Below, in pieces: positions 10,562 to 20,236 of a stretch of DNA of 64,000 nucleotides. The notes under the pieces were generated by a model, which saw only the letters and a program-made list of their open reading frames with translations, did no database searches and was not told where the DNA came from. Where the stretch lies: positions 53,635,001-53,699,000 of the forward strand of contig OX419758.1 in NCBI GenBank assembly GCA_948567375.1. The letters are read 5' to 3'. The stretch comes from Lunularia cruciata (lineage: Eukaryota > Streptophyta > Marchantiopsida > Lunulariales > Lunulariaceae). Position numbers and translations under genes: made by a program. Positions within the stretch are counted from its first letter, which is position 1. Each line of letters starts with the position of its first letter.

Positions 10562-10705
10562 ATGGATAAACTATCCATGAGAGTTAGATTAATATGCACT
10601 CTAGGATTTGATGTTGCTATAGAAATCTTGGAGCAACCTGAACCTTTTGTGTTCCCTAGAGTGGATTATTCTCAGATGGTGTTAGTCATGTATATACTCT
10701 ATTAG
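10562..10705 (+). CDS. small upstream ORF, module copy B2 (unknown function)
   Basis: A 47-residue ORF from ATG 10562; the frame is open from 10526, which adds VIEIIFQL matching the hydrophobic start of the other copies. It continues MRVRLICTLGFDVAIEIL, then PFVFPRVDY and MYILY followed by TAG, with gag starting 67 bases later. It matches A1, A2 and B1 in order and spacing of MR, Gly, Pro, V-x-Y and the terminal YILY. Since the upstream residues also align, the real start may be GTG/frameshift-linked or earlier than the ATG. Confidence 0.5.
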   Translation: MDKLSMRVRLICTLGFDVAIEILEQPEPFVFPRVDYSQMVLVMYILY

Positions 10706-10772
10706 TAATAGAGTGAGAGAAAAGAAAAGAGAAAAAAAAATTGAGAGAAGAGAAAGATAGCGAGAGGTTAGG

Positions 10773-12206
10773 ATGGGGAAACTTCCGGTTTTCTTTGGCA
10801 AGGATGGAGAAGATGTGGAGGCCTTTTTGAGAGACTTCAAGAGAGCTTGCATAGGAAACAATGAGAGGAGGAAGAATGAGTGGGCCTCATTATTACCAGA
10901 TTTCTTTGAGGATGTAGCACTTACATGGTATGAGTCAGAATACCAAAAGAGAGAGAGGAGAGAGGGGGAAGAGGAGTCTTGGGAGACTTTGACTTCAGCA
11001 CTCATTGAGAACTTTCTCCCTGATGAGAGTTATGAGAGATTGATGAGTGAGGTTACATTTCTCAAGCAAGGAGATGGAGAGAAAGTGAGAGTCTATGTGG
11101 AAAGAGTGGAAAAGTTGGAGTCCAAATTTTGCATAGTGTTGAGGAAGGGTGGGGATGATGTGGAGACTACAATGATTGGCATAGGGGCCATGCTCACCAA
11201 GAATTTTGTGGGAGGATTGAGACCACAAGTTAGAAGCAAGGTGAGATATGAGAAACCTTCTTCCAAGGTTGAAGCTATCAAGATCGCAATTCGTATGGAG
11301 GAGAGTTTGGAAGGGGATGAGAGTGATTTGGTGGTGAAGGAGGTTGTGCATCCTCCTCAAGGCTACAAGTATGGTGGAACTTCTGATACTTTGGTGACAA
11401 GGGTTGCACCACAAGTAGTAGTTGCTCCAGTTCTTGCACCTCCACCAAAAGATCCACTCCAAACCATCACAGAACAATTGGCGGATCTCAAGATCAATGT
11501 GGTGCAACTATGGGAGAAGAGAGAGGTGGATCAGAATGTAGGGAGAGGGCCTAGGAGTTATGGAAACTATCCATATAGAGGAGGCCAACCAGCCAAAATT
11601 TTCAATGAGAGAAATTGTTTTGGTTGTGGAGGAAGAGGCCATATCCAAAGGAATTGCCCAAATTCCACTTACCATGGAGGAAGGGGTTATGAGGGAGCCA
11701 ATAGAGGGAAAGAGGGAGGTAGTGAAACCCAAGTGGCTCCTAATCCCAACAAAGGTAAGGGGATAGCATCCATAGATGTGGTTGAGAGAAAGTATGAGAA
11801 GGGAGAGTGCTCAAACTCCAAGGGTCTTAATTTGGAGCTTTTGGCACAAGAGAAGAAGAGAGCTCGTTTTGCAGAGGATGTTCACTCTTCTCAAGGATTT
11901 ACTTCAAGCAAGGATACTCCTATGTCTACTAGGAGCACTCGCACCTCAACACCATCAACAACAAAGACTCCAAGGAAGAAGTTGGGGATGGAGGACTTCT
12001 TGATCTCAAAGCAACAATGGAACTACAACGTGTTGGAGGATGTTGGTAGTCACAAGGCTAACATCAGAGTGGGCCAATTAATGGCTTTGAACCCTACCTT
12101 GAGAAAGGAGCTTAGAGGTGGTTTGAGTTCTACAAGGAGCAAGAGGAAGAAGAAGGCAAAAGTTCCAGTATCAATGGGGGTGGTGGATGCCAAGCCAGCA
12201 CCATAG
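10773..12206 (+). CDS. gag: gag of the inner element (capsid, zinc knuckle)
   Basis: Intact 477-residue frame from ATG 10773 to TAG 12204-12206. The N-terminal retrotransposon gag core (LPVFFGKDGEDVEAFL, ALTWYESEYQ, LIENFLPDESYERLM) covers about residues 1-180. A linker leads to a Gly/Arg-rich part with a CX2CX4HX4C knuckle (CFGCGGRGHIQRNC) near residue 280, then a Ser/Thr/Lys-rich tail. It would assemble virus-like particles and package RNA. The TAG is followed in the same frame by the protease, so it could be a readthrough signal or a disabling CAG-to-TAG change. Confidence 0.92.
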   Translation: MGKLPVFFGKDGEDVEAFLRDFKRACIGNNERRKNEWASLLPDFFEDVALTWYESEYQKRERREGEEESWETLTSALIENFLPDESYERLMSEVTFLKQGDGEKVRVYVERVEKLESKFCIVLRKGGDDVETTMIGIGAMLTKNFVGGLRPQVRSKVRYEKPSSKVEAIKIAIRMEESLEGDESDLVVKEVVHPPQGYKYGGTSDTLVTRVAPQVVVAPVLAPPPKDPLQTITEQLADLKINVVQLWEKREVDQNVGRGPRSYGNYPYRGGQPAKIFNERNCFGCGGRGHIQRNCPNSTYHGGRGYEGANRGKEGGSETQVAPNPNKGKGIASIDVVERKYEKGECSNSKGLNLELLAQEKKRARFAEDVHSSQGFTSSKDTPMSTRSTRTSTPSTTKTPRKKLGMEDFLISKQQWNYNVLEDVGSHKANIRVGQLMALNPTLRKELRGGLSSTRSKRKKKAKVPVSMGVVDAKPAP

Positions 12207-12527
12207 GAGGCTTGTGAATATGCCTCCAAGATTGATATAAGAGTGAATGGTCACAACATCAAGGATGCATTGGTTGATGGAGGATCAGCAGTGAATGCCA
12301 TGTCAGAAAGGTTGATGAAGAAGTTGGGTATGATACCCTCAAGACCTTCAACATTTGTGGTGAGCATGGCAAACAAGCAACAAGTTCAACCAGTAGGGGT
12401 GATGGATAAGGTGGTAGTTTCAGTTATGGGAGTTCAAAATCTCATGACTTTCCAAGTCTTGAAGGATTCAAGCTATGACTTACTTCTTGGGAGGCCATGG
12501 TTGAGAGCAGCACGCACAACTGATTGA
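12207..12527 (+). pseudogene. pro: protease of the inner element, bounded by TAG and TGA
   Basis: Same frame as gag, directly after its TAG and ended by TGA 12525-12527. The retropepsin active site reads ALVDGGSAVNAMS, with Gly in place of the usual Ser/Thr after the Asp, and the domain closes with YDLLLGRPWL. It would cleave the gag-pol polyprotein. The TGA is followed in frame by the RT region and is one C-to-T step from CGA. Confidence 0.85.
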
Positions 12528-14476
12528 TGGCACAAAGGGTACTTGAGGATTGGGCCATCAAACCATAGAGTCACAGTTCCTGTGACTAACACCACCAACA
12601 CTTCACATTCAGATACACCATCTTCTGATTATTGGGAATCAGATTCTAAAGAAGGAGCTTCAGGTGTGGAGACAAGCATGGAAAAGGAGACTTCCACGGA
12701 GGAGGATGAATCTGAATCTGATTCAGATGTGTATCCTTCGTGTGCTATGGATTTTGCACCTAAGCCAGAGGTTTTGAAGGACCCAGATAAATCACCATTG
12801 ACACTTGAGGAGGTAGAGAGAAGGTTAGCTACCCTCAAGTATGGTCCAAATGTTACCAAGGAGGAGAAGGTGAGATTTGAGGAGATTTTCCGCAAGTTCA
12901 TCCATGTGTTTGCTTTCAGTTACAAGGATTTGAAGGAAGTCACCTTGGTGGAGCACAAGATAGAGGTGGAGTCACATGCAAGACCAATCCACCAAAAGCA
13001 ACGTTGCATTAGCCCACCAATATCTTTGGTTGTGAAGGAGGAGATTGATAAGCTCAAGGAGGCTGGATTTATCTTTGAGGTGGAGAATTCAGAATGGGTG
13101 TCTCCAATTGTCATTGTGAAGAAAAAGAATGGCAAGCTTCGGGTATGTGTGGATTACAAGAAGCTCAATGTTGTTACCAAGAAGGACTACTACCCATTGC
13201 CATTCATTGATGAGATCTTGGAGGAGGTTGCAGGTCATGAGAGGTACAATTTTGGAGATGGTTATAGTGGATATAACCAAATCAAGATTGCACCAGAGCA
13301 TCAACAACTCACCACATTCACCACACCTTGGGGAACTTACGCTTTCAAGGTCATGCCTTTTGGGCTTTGCAATGCTCCAGCCACATTCCAATGGTTCATG
13401 AACAAGGTATTTGAACCTTTCATTGGGAAATTTGTGAGAGATTTCATTGATGACTTTTGTGTCTATGGGAGCAAGGAGGAGCACTTTGAGCACCTAATCA
13501 AAGTCTTGCAATGCTTGGATGAGGCAAATGCATCACTCAACCCAGAGAAGTGCATTTTTGGATGTGAAGGTCTACTTTTGGGGCACATCATCTCCAAGGA
13601 TGGAATAGCAGTTGATCCTGAGAAGGTGAGGAAAATCTCAGACCTTCCATTCCCTTCAAGCTTGACAAAGTTACACCAATTCTTGGGAATGGTTGGGTAC
13701 TATAGGAGGTTTATCTTCTCATTTTCCAACAAGGCTTATGCATTGACCATCTACATGAAGAAGGGTGTAGATTACATGGTGATTTTGGAAGACAAGGAGG
13801 CTCTCAAAGCTTTTGAGGAGCTCAAGCAATCCCTTGTTGTAGCTCCAATTCTTGCTAAACCTGATTGGAGTAAGCCTTTCATCCTCTACACTGATGCTTC
13901 TAATGTAGCTATAGGATGCACTCTTAGTCAATTAGACCAAGATGGGCATGATCATCCAATAGCTTATGCTAGTAGGCAGATGGTTCAGCAGAGAAGATCT
14001 ACTCTGTCACGGAGAGAGAAGGGTTGGCAGTGATCTTTGGTCTCAAGAAGTTTAGACACTACTTGATTGGAGGGAAAGCCACAATTGTCACGGATCACAA
14101 GGCTTTGAAGTACATCTTCAACAAGCCTAATGTTGAAGGGAGACTAGCAAGGTGGATGATACTCTTGTCTGAGTATGACTACACAATTGAGGATAGGCCA
14201 GGAAAGAAACATGCAAATGCTGATTTGTTATCTAGAGCCTATGATCATGATGGAGATGAGCCAGTAGATGATTCCTTCCCGGATGAGGAGCTTATGACAA
14301 TCTCAGTCACTCAAGAGATTCCAATGGAGTACAAGGAGATTGTGGATTTTGTGACAAGAGGTAACTATCCAGAAGGGATGCATGCTAGGGAGAGGAAGGC
14401 CCTTGCAGCAAGATCTAGACCTTATACAATGGTGGAGGATATTCTTTTTCACCAAGGAGCAGATGGTCTACTTTGA
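12528..14476 (+). pseudogene. pol: reverse transcriptase and RNase H of the inner element, frameshifted
   Basis: The frame continues from the protease to 14033, then is picked up in another frame (14024-14476), so a one-base indel lies near 13984-14020 in RNase H. An acidic linker (ESESDSD) precedes RT: IVKKKNGKLRVCVDYKKLN, GDGYSGYNQI (first catalytic Asp), MPFGLCNAPATFQ, DFIDDFCVYG (Asp pair), LGHIISKDGI, FLGMVGYYRRF. RNase H follows with YTDASNVAIGCTL, then after the shift SVTEREGLAVI, VTDHKALKY and HANADLLSR. A TGA at 14474-14476 separates it from integrase in the same frame. Confidence 0.92.
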
Positions 14477-15593
14477 AGAGCAGTGGGTAAGGAAGAGTCT
14501 ATCCTACTCATAAAGGAGTTTCATGAAGGTTTAGTATGTGGAGGACACTTTGCAGGAAAGGTGACTGCTTTCAAGATTCTAGATGCAGGTTACTATTGGA
14601 GAGGGATTTTCAAGGATTGTCTTGATTATTGCAAAACTTGTCATGTTTGTCAAGCTTTTGCTAGAAAGTCTACATCCACTCCACCACTTAGATCAATTCC
14701 ATTGCTAGGACCTTTTGAGAAGTGGGGAATTGATTTTGTAGGACCTCTCAATAGAACCCCAAGGAACAATCGGTACATTGTGGTAGTTATTGATTACCTT
14801 ACTAAGTGGGTTGAGGCTAGACCATTGAGGGACAAGAATGAAGATGAAGTGGGTAGATTTCTTTATGAACGCATTATCACTAGGTTTGGATGCCCTTTGG
14901 AGTTGGTTTCTAATAGAGGAGGAGAGTTTACAAGAAGCATTACTACAGCCATGCTACAACATTTCTCTATCACACATAGAGTAACTACACCCTATAAGCC
15001 AAATTCCAATGGCTTGGCAGAGAGAACCAATCAGACCTTGTGCATGATGTTGGCCAAAGATGCAGAAATGGAGGGGGCTAAACATCATTGTGACAAGAGG
15101 ATTCATGCAGTTTTGTGGGAGTATAGGACAACCATGAAAACTTCCACCGGATATTCTCCATTTCAATTGGTGTATGGTATTGAGTCTACCTTACCTATTC
15201 ACTTTGATCTTCTTACCTTCCAAAGCATTCATAGGAGATTGAAGAAAGCACAAGGAGGTGATGCAGAGAAGTCAAGGAAGGATCAACTCATGGAGTTGGA
15301 AGAGGCAAGAGCAGTTGCAGGTTTGAGTGGAGCAAGCCCAAAGGAAACAAAAGGAGAGCTATGACAAGAGGCAAGGCAAGAAGAAGGTGGAGCCTTTCAA
15401 GGAAGGTGATTGGGTAATGTTGTTTTATTCCATTCGATTCAAGAGAGTGCAAAAGAAGTTTTTGCCTAAGTACTTTGGACCTTTCATAGTGGAGAAGGTG
15501 TGGGGAAATTACACCTATGATCTCAAGGAGTTGAGGAGAAGACACTTTGATAGGATTAACCATGATAAGTTGAAGATGTACCATAGAAGGTAG
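14477..15593 (+). pseudogene. int: integrase of the inner element, catalytic Asp replaced, frameshifted tail
   Basis: Opens right after the TGA at 14474. The HHCC zinc domain (EFHEG, GGHF, CKTCHVC) precedes the DDE core: WGIDFVGPL (first Asp), then VSNRGGEF where the family has Asp, here AAT Asn at 14912-14914, and NGLAERTNQTL (Glu). The frame stops at 15362, while the C-terminal part (KEGDWVMLFY, KYFGPFIVEKV) continues in another frame to TAG 15591-15593, so an indel lies near 15318-15330. No chromodomain. With Asn in the triad this copy should not catalyse integration. Confidence 0.92.
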
Positions 15594-15629
15594 AGAGACC
15601 TTCACTTTGAGGACAAAGTGAAAACTTAG

Positions 15630-15641
15630 TCCGGGGGTAAA
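15630..15641 (+). other. polypurine tract of the inner element (weak)
   Basis: TCCGGGGGTAAA directly precedes the 3' LTR. Short G-run tracts of this kind are seen in Athila/Tat-type elements. Position is the main support. Confidence 0.5.
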
Positions 15642-16333
15642 TGTAACACCCATTTGTGCATGTGTGTGGTATTGTGATATTTAGCTTGGTATTACAAGTA
15701 CTTAAGAGATATTATTTATATAGAGATAAAGGATGGTTCTATATTAGTCATGGTTAGCTAAAGTTAGTCATAGTTAAGATAGAGGGGACCTTACTTTAGA
15801 GGAAGTAGAAAAGATGAGCACTACTATTTTGGATTTTAGTGTGTTGACTTGGTATTATTCCTAGGTGTTTGGCTTTGAGGAAAGAGTTGAGAACTCTTGG
15901 GCCCGCAAACCTTTTTGTTTTGGATTCTTCTTTAGTCCAAGGATAGCCCATGTGAAGGAATCCTTGACTTAGTGGTTGGGTCAAGATAAGATCACATGCT
16001 TAGGGGAATATGCCCATGTGAATGGATATTCCTTTCTGCTTTTTGACTTTACTTGACTTTTAGTCTAGTAACTTGAGTTACTACGGTAATTAGTAACTTT
16101 GGTACGTAACTATTTCACCACTATATAAACAAGGGGTGAGGAGGTACTCATCATCCTTTCATTTGCAACTATCTCTCTCTCATTGAGTTCTCTAGTGAGC
16201 AATGACTTGAGTCTTGGAGTGTTAGCCTTGGAGGAGTATGATGGAGTTGGGGTTCCTTGCCTTCTTAGTCCATGGTGCGCTACCATAATAGCCATCAGAG
16301 GTTCATCTTGAGTGAGAGACAGGCCGGCTCACA
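15642..16333 (+). repeat. 3' LTR of the inner element
   Basis: Same length as 8514-9205 and no difference found on reading both through. Followed by GGCC, the second copy of the target duplication. Confidence 0.96.
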
Positions 16334-16337
16334 GGCC
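16334..16337. repeat. target-site duplication of the inner element, right copy (GGCC)
   Basis: Matches 8510-8513. The codon at 16335 continues the RNase H frame of the outer element. Confidence 0.85.
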
Positions 16338-18032
16338 ATCGTTCTAGCAACCAAGCATTGGAAGCACTACCTAGGCGAGAAGGCATTTGTAGTAGAGACA
16401 GACCACAAACCTCTAGTCTACCTCGAGACGCAGAAGGATCTATCTCGTCGCCAAATTTGGTGGGCAGAGTGGCAACAACGCTTCAACATGACAATCACCT
16501 ATGTGGAAGGTAAGAAGCAACTTGCAGATGCTTTCACCCGCATGCCAATGGCCAACAACTTGGTGGCAGAGGTTAAGATTAACCCTGAATTCTGGCAAGA
16601 GATTCTAGCTGCTACAAAAACTGATCCACATATTGTAGAAGCACAATCGTCCAAAGGTGTCACCAGCACCCAAGGACTCACCTTTTGGGAGGGCCAATTG
16701 TGGATCCCAAATGTCCCAGAATTACGCACCACCATTCTAGCGGAATGTCATGATTCGGCCATTGCAGCTCATGTCGGAGTGGACAAGACCTTGGAGGCAA
16801 TCAAGCGCCATTACTATTGGCCCAAGATGAGCAACGACGTGATGGACTATGTGCGTAGCTGCCTACTTTGTCAACAGAACAAAGCTTCTAATCAAGCTCC
16901 TGCAGGGCTCCTTCAACCTCTTCCCACTCCTACCCAACGTTGGGAACAAGTGAGTATAGATCTCATCTGTGAATTATCCAAGACCACCTCAGGGTTTGAC
17001 CCCATTGTGGTCTTTGTGGACCGGCTCAGCAAAATGATTCATGTACGCCCTACCACCAAGGAGGTGACCGCTCCACAACTAGCTCAACTATACTTAGATG
17101 CAGTCTTTGCTCACCATGGCTTGTCTAGAGTACTCATCACCAATAGAGGCACCCAATTCACCAGTTTGTTTTGGCGAACACTCTTTGGTTTCTTCAAAAC
17201 CAAGTTGGCCATGTCTACAGCTTACCACCCACAAACAGATGGCCAAACAGAGCGGGCTAATCGCACGATGGAAGACATGTTACGCGGCTTCACCTTAGAA
17301 GAGCAAGAGAGGTGGGACACCCTACTACCGTTGGTGGAATTCGCTTACAACAATTCAGTGAATACCTCCACCCAGGTCACTCCGTTCTTCCTCATGTATG
17401 GTGAGCATCCCTTCACACCTTCTAGCTTGATGAAGATCCGTCCAGTGACTACCAAGGTTGATGCAGTCAACACATTTGTTTCTAGAATCCAACAAGGTAT
17501 GGAGAGCGCCAAGCATAGGTTACAGATTGCACAAAATCGACAAAAGCAGTATGCTGATGCACACTGTAGGCACATGGAGTTCAATGTTGGGGATCAAGTG
17601 TGGCTATCGACAACCAACCTCACATTAGTTGGATCTCGTAAGCTCAGACCTCATTTTATTGGGCCTTTCTCGATTCTTCGTTGCATCGGCGCTGTGGCCT
17701 ATCACCTTGAGCTACCACCACACATGAAGATCCATCCAGTGTTCCATGTCTCCCTATTACGCAGATATGCTTCCCGATCAGGCCAAGGTACTTCCACACA
17801 GGACATTCGACCTTGTCCGACAGTCATTGATGGCACAGAGGAATATGAAGTGGAGCGGATTCTCCAAAAGCGCATGCGTGGTACTCGCCATCCGCGGGTG
17901 GAATATCTAGTACAATGGAAAGGTTACCCCCTCTATGAAGCAACTTGGGAACCCGCTGCCAATTTGGCACATGCACCGGTGTTGGTGCAAGCATTTGAGC
18001 AACAATTGCACACCGAGGACGTTGCGTCTTAA
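16338..18032 (+). pseudogene. pol: pol of the outer chromovirus, second part: RNase H end, integrase, chromodomain
   Basis: Resumes the frame broken at 8513 and stays open to TAA 18030-18032. RNase H ends with VETDHKPLVYL and LADAFTRMP. Integrase has the HHCC zinc domain (ECHDSA, HVGVDK, CLLCQQNK), VSIDLICEL (first Asp), ITNRGTQFTS where the family has TDRG, here AAT Asn at 17142-17144, and DGQTERANRTM (Glu). The GPF/Y region (RPHFIGPFSIL, HPVFHVSLLR) leads to a chromodomain about 17845-17965 (EEYEVERIL, YLVQWKGYPLYEATWEP), which in chromoviruses guides integration toward modified histones. The Asn should abolish strand transfer. Confidence 0.95.
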
Positions 18033-18045
18033 AAGGAGGGAGGTC
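18031..18045 (+). other. polypurine tract of the outer chromovirus
   Basis: AAAAGGAGGGAGG followed by TC directly before the 3' LTR; the usual plus-strand primer of LTR retrotransposons. Confidence 0.85.
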
Positions 18046-18788
18046 TATAATACCAAGGGTTAGCCATATGATCTAGATGTGAAATTTGGTTTGGTAACAT
18101 CTAGAATGATGTTATACATGATGGTCAAAATAGATCAGATAGAAGTATCACCAAAAGAGTACTTCTACTAATAGGGCAGAAATCAAAATAGACTTGAGAA
18201 CCTTAGAACCAATAGCTAGACATATGATTTAAAGGTGAGAATTGGTTTGGTAACATCTGGAAGGATGTTACACATGATGGACTAAACAGATCAGAAAGAG
18301 GTATCACCAAAAGAGGACTTCTACTAATAGAGTAGGAACCGAAATATGCCTGAAATCTTTGAAGGCAATTTCTGAGGCCTAAACGGATGAATTAGGCCTC
18401 AAAAATGTGCAAATCCCCCCCCTAACAGAGGAAAGGCTGGCCTTCCCTCCCCCTGGTTTGTCTCGTCGAGAGCTTTCCAACGGTACCTTACTCATGTGAT
18501 TTTGAGATTCCTAGAGGAAGATTCCCTAAAAGATTCCCTCTAGTCAAAGCTCGTTTGACCAACCAGATAGGACCTAGACCAGACAGGTCACCCATCCAAG
18601 TAAGTAATCCAAGGGTGGAGCTTGCTGACATGTCACCTATCTGTGTCCCTAATCCTATGGTGGAGCTTCCTTGGAGGAGATCCTCTTTGCCTATATAATA
18701 AAGAGAAGGTGCTCCGCTCCCTTGGGGCATCGAATGTTTGAATGTGCAATCTGTGTTTTCTCTCTTCTCTTGTCCTCGGAGTATTACA
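18046..18788 (+). repeat. 3' LTR of the outer chromovirus
   Basis: Matches 4350-5091, including the 156-bp internal duplication. It starts TATAATACC instead of TGTAATACC, so the conserved TG end is mutated. Followed by GAGAT. Confidence 0.95.
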
Positions 18789-19369
18789 GAGATCTGAAGA
18801 GAAACACACCCTGAGAACACACCCTTTCAGACTCAAACTCCGATGCCCCAAAGGAGCACCTTCTCTTTATTGTATAGGCAAAGTAGATCTCCTCCAATGA
18901 AGCTCTACCATAGGATTAGGTACATAGATAGGTGACATGTCAGCAAGCTCCACCCTTGGATTACTTACTTGGATGGGTAACATGTCGGTCCTGGTCCTAT
19001 CTGGTTGGTCAAACAAGCTTTGACTGGAGGGAATCTTTTAGGGAATCTTCTTGTAGAAATCTCAGAATCACATGAGTAAGGTACCATTGGAAAGCTCTCG
19101 ACGAGACAAACCAGGAGGAGGGAAGGCCAGCCTTTCCTCCATGGGGGGGGGATCCGCACATTTTTGAGCCTAATTCATCCGTTTAGGCCTCCGAAATTGC
19201 CTTCAAAGATTTCAGGCATATTTCGGTTCCTACTCTATTAGTAGAAGTCTTCTTTTGGTGATACCTCTTTCTGATCTGTTTAGTCCATCATGTGTAACAT
19301 CCTTCCAAATGTTACCAAACCAATTCTCACCTTTAAATCATATGTCTAGCTATTGGTTCTAAGGTTCTC
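18789..19369 (-). repeat. minus-oriented truncated LTR, continuation of 4326-4349
   Basis: Reverse complement of the outer LTR (CGATGCCCCAAAGGAGCACC onward) down to GGTTCTAAGGTTCTC at 19369, where homology stops within the first unit of the internal duplication. The first five bases are also the duplicated GAGAT. About 50 bp near 18794-18840 differ from the outer LTR, so this copy is older or from a subfamily. No internal retrotransposon sequence follows, so it is a truncated solo LTR. Confidence 0.88.
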
Positions 19370-20185
19370 TATGGCCAAATTAGAGGAAGAAATAAAGTTA
19401 AATTGATAACATAAATTGCAATTAGATCTCTTGTTTCAACTTGCTACAATCACAACTTATAGTTAAGAAATTTTAGTATATTTTTTCTGTATAAAAAAAT
19501 CAAGTATTTATTTGTTACAATCTTTCATTTTTTTCTCAATTGCAAGAAGCACATAATCTTCCTAATTCAAGCCATCTTAGAGTAGATTAGAGTATTCATC
19601 TTCTTCAACACTAGTATTTTTTGCTAAACATTGCTTGTAATATTAGTGTGTTTTTATATTCTTGTGAAAGCTGCCCAAGGCTTCTTCCACAAGGCCTATC
19701 TTCTCAAACCTTTGTTGATCCCTACCTCTTATTACAAAGAAAATTAATTCTAATCCCATCACCTTTTTCTTGTCATTGTTTAATGTTACACTAGAAATAT
19801 CATGTTTATGGATGATTTGATAAAAAAAATATTTAGCTTGTTTAGTTCACACAATGGATGGCCTTAAGTTATAAAACCTCTAGTTATTATTGAATACTGT
19901 GAAATGAACCTTGTTAGTTTCATACATGAACATTTAAAAGTACCTAAGAACCTTGCTAGTCATTCAATATATTAAGAAGATATTCAATGAACTTCCTAAG
20001 CTATAAGATGGAGAGTAACCTTTGTAGTAATTGAATAAATTGCCTAGGAATTTAACAACTAACTTTGCCAGGAAATATTCTTATATTTGTATCAGGTATC
20101 TTTTTATTATTAAGATGAATCTTCTTGAGAATAAAAAAATGTATGCACTTATAGATTTCAAATTTTATACTTTGTAAAAAAATCA

Positions 20186-20236
20186 TTTTAATTTTAATTT
20201 TAATTTTAATTTTAATTTTAATTTTAATTTTAATAA
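20186..20236. repeat. (TTTTAA)n microsatellite
   Basis: About eight near-perfect copies of a 6-bp unit. Confidence 0.9.

Larger units (their letters stand above)
8514..16333 (+). mobile_element. inner non-chromovirus Ty3/gypsy element nested in RNase H of the outer one
   Basis: Full-length LTR retrotransposon of 7820 bp. It has two 692-bp LTRs in which I found no difference on a direct read, an Asp-tRNA-like primer site, a long leader with three small ORFs, gag, protease, RT, RNase H and integrase, and no chromodomain. The RT (GYSGYNQI, PWGTYAFKVMPFGLCNAPATF) resembles the Athila/Tat side of plant Ty3/gypsy; that placement is inference. The coding part has two in-frame stops before RT, a third before integrase and two frame changes, although the LTRs imply a very recent insertion. 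Confidence 0.96.
4350..18788 (+). mobile_element. outer Ty3/gypsy chromovirus, interrupted by a second element
   Basis: Complete LTR retrotransposon. It has a 742-bp 5' LTR, a primer-binding site matching initiator-Met tRNA, two small upstream ORFs, gag with a zinc knuckle, protease, reverse transcriptase, RNase H, integrase, a C-terminal chromodomain, a polypurine tract and a 743-bp 3' LTR, flanked by GAGAT. The chromodomain and domain order place it among plant chromoviruses (Tekay/Del-like is my best guess). A 7820-bp element sits in its RNase H at 8514-16333; inserted length plus duplicated bases is a multiple of three, so the frame resumes. Several stops and one gag-pol frame change make it non-autonomous. 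The LTRs differ by about 3-4% by eye. Confidence 0.95.

Noticed and set aside
12204-12206. Programmed readthrough of the gag TAG as a certain feature
   Set aside because: Possible, but the same frame has a further TGA and later frameshifts, so decay explains it equally well.
12543-13493. Minus-strand frames antisense to RT (for example 13089-13493)
   Set aside because: Shadows of a strongly supported pol frame; no domain of their own.
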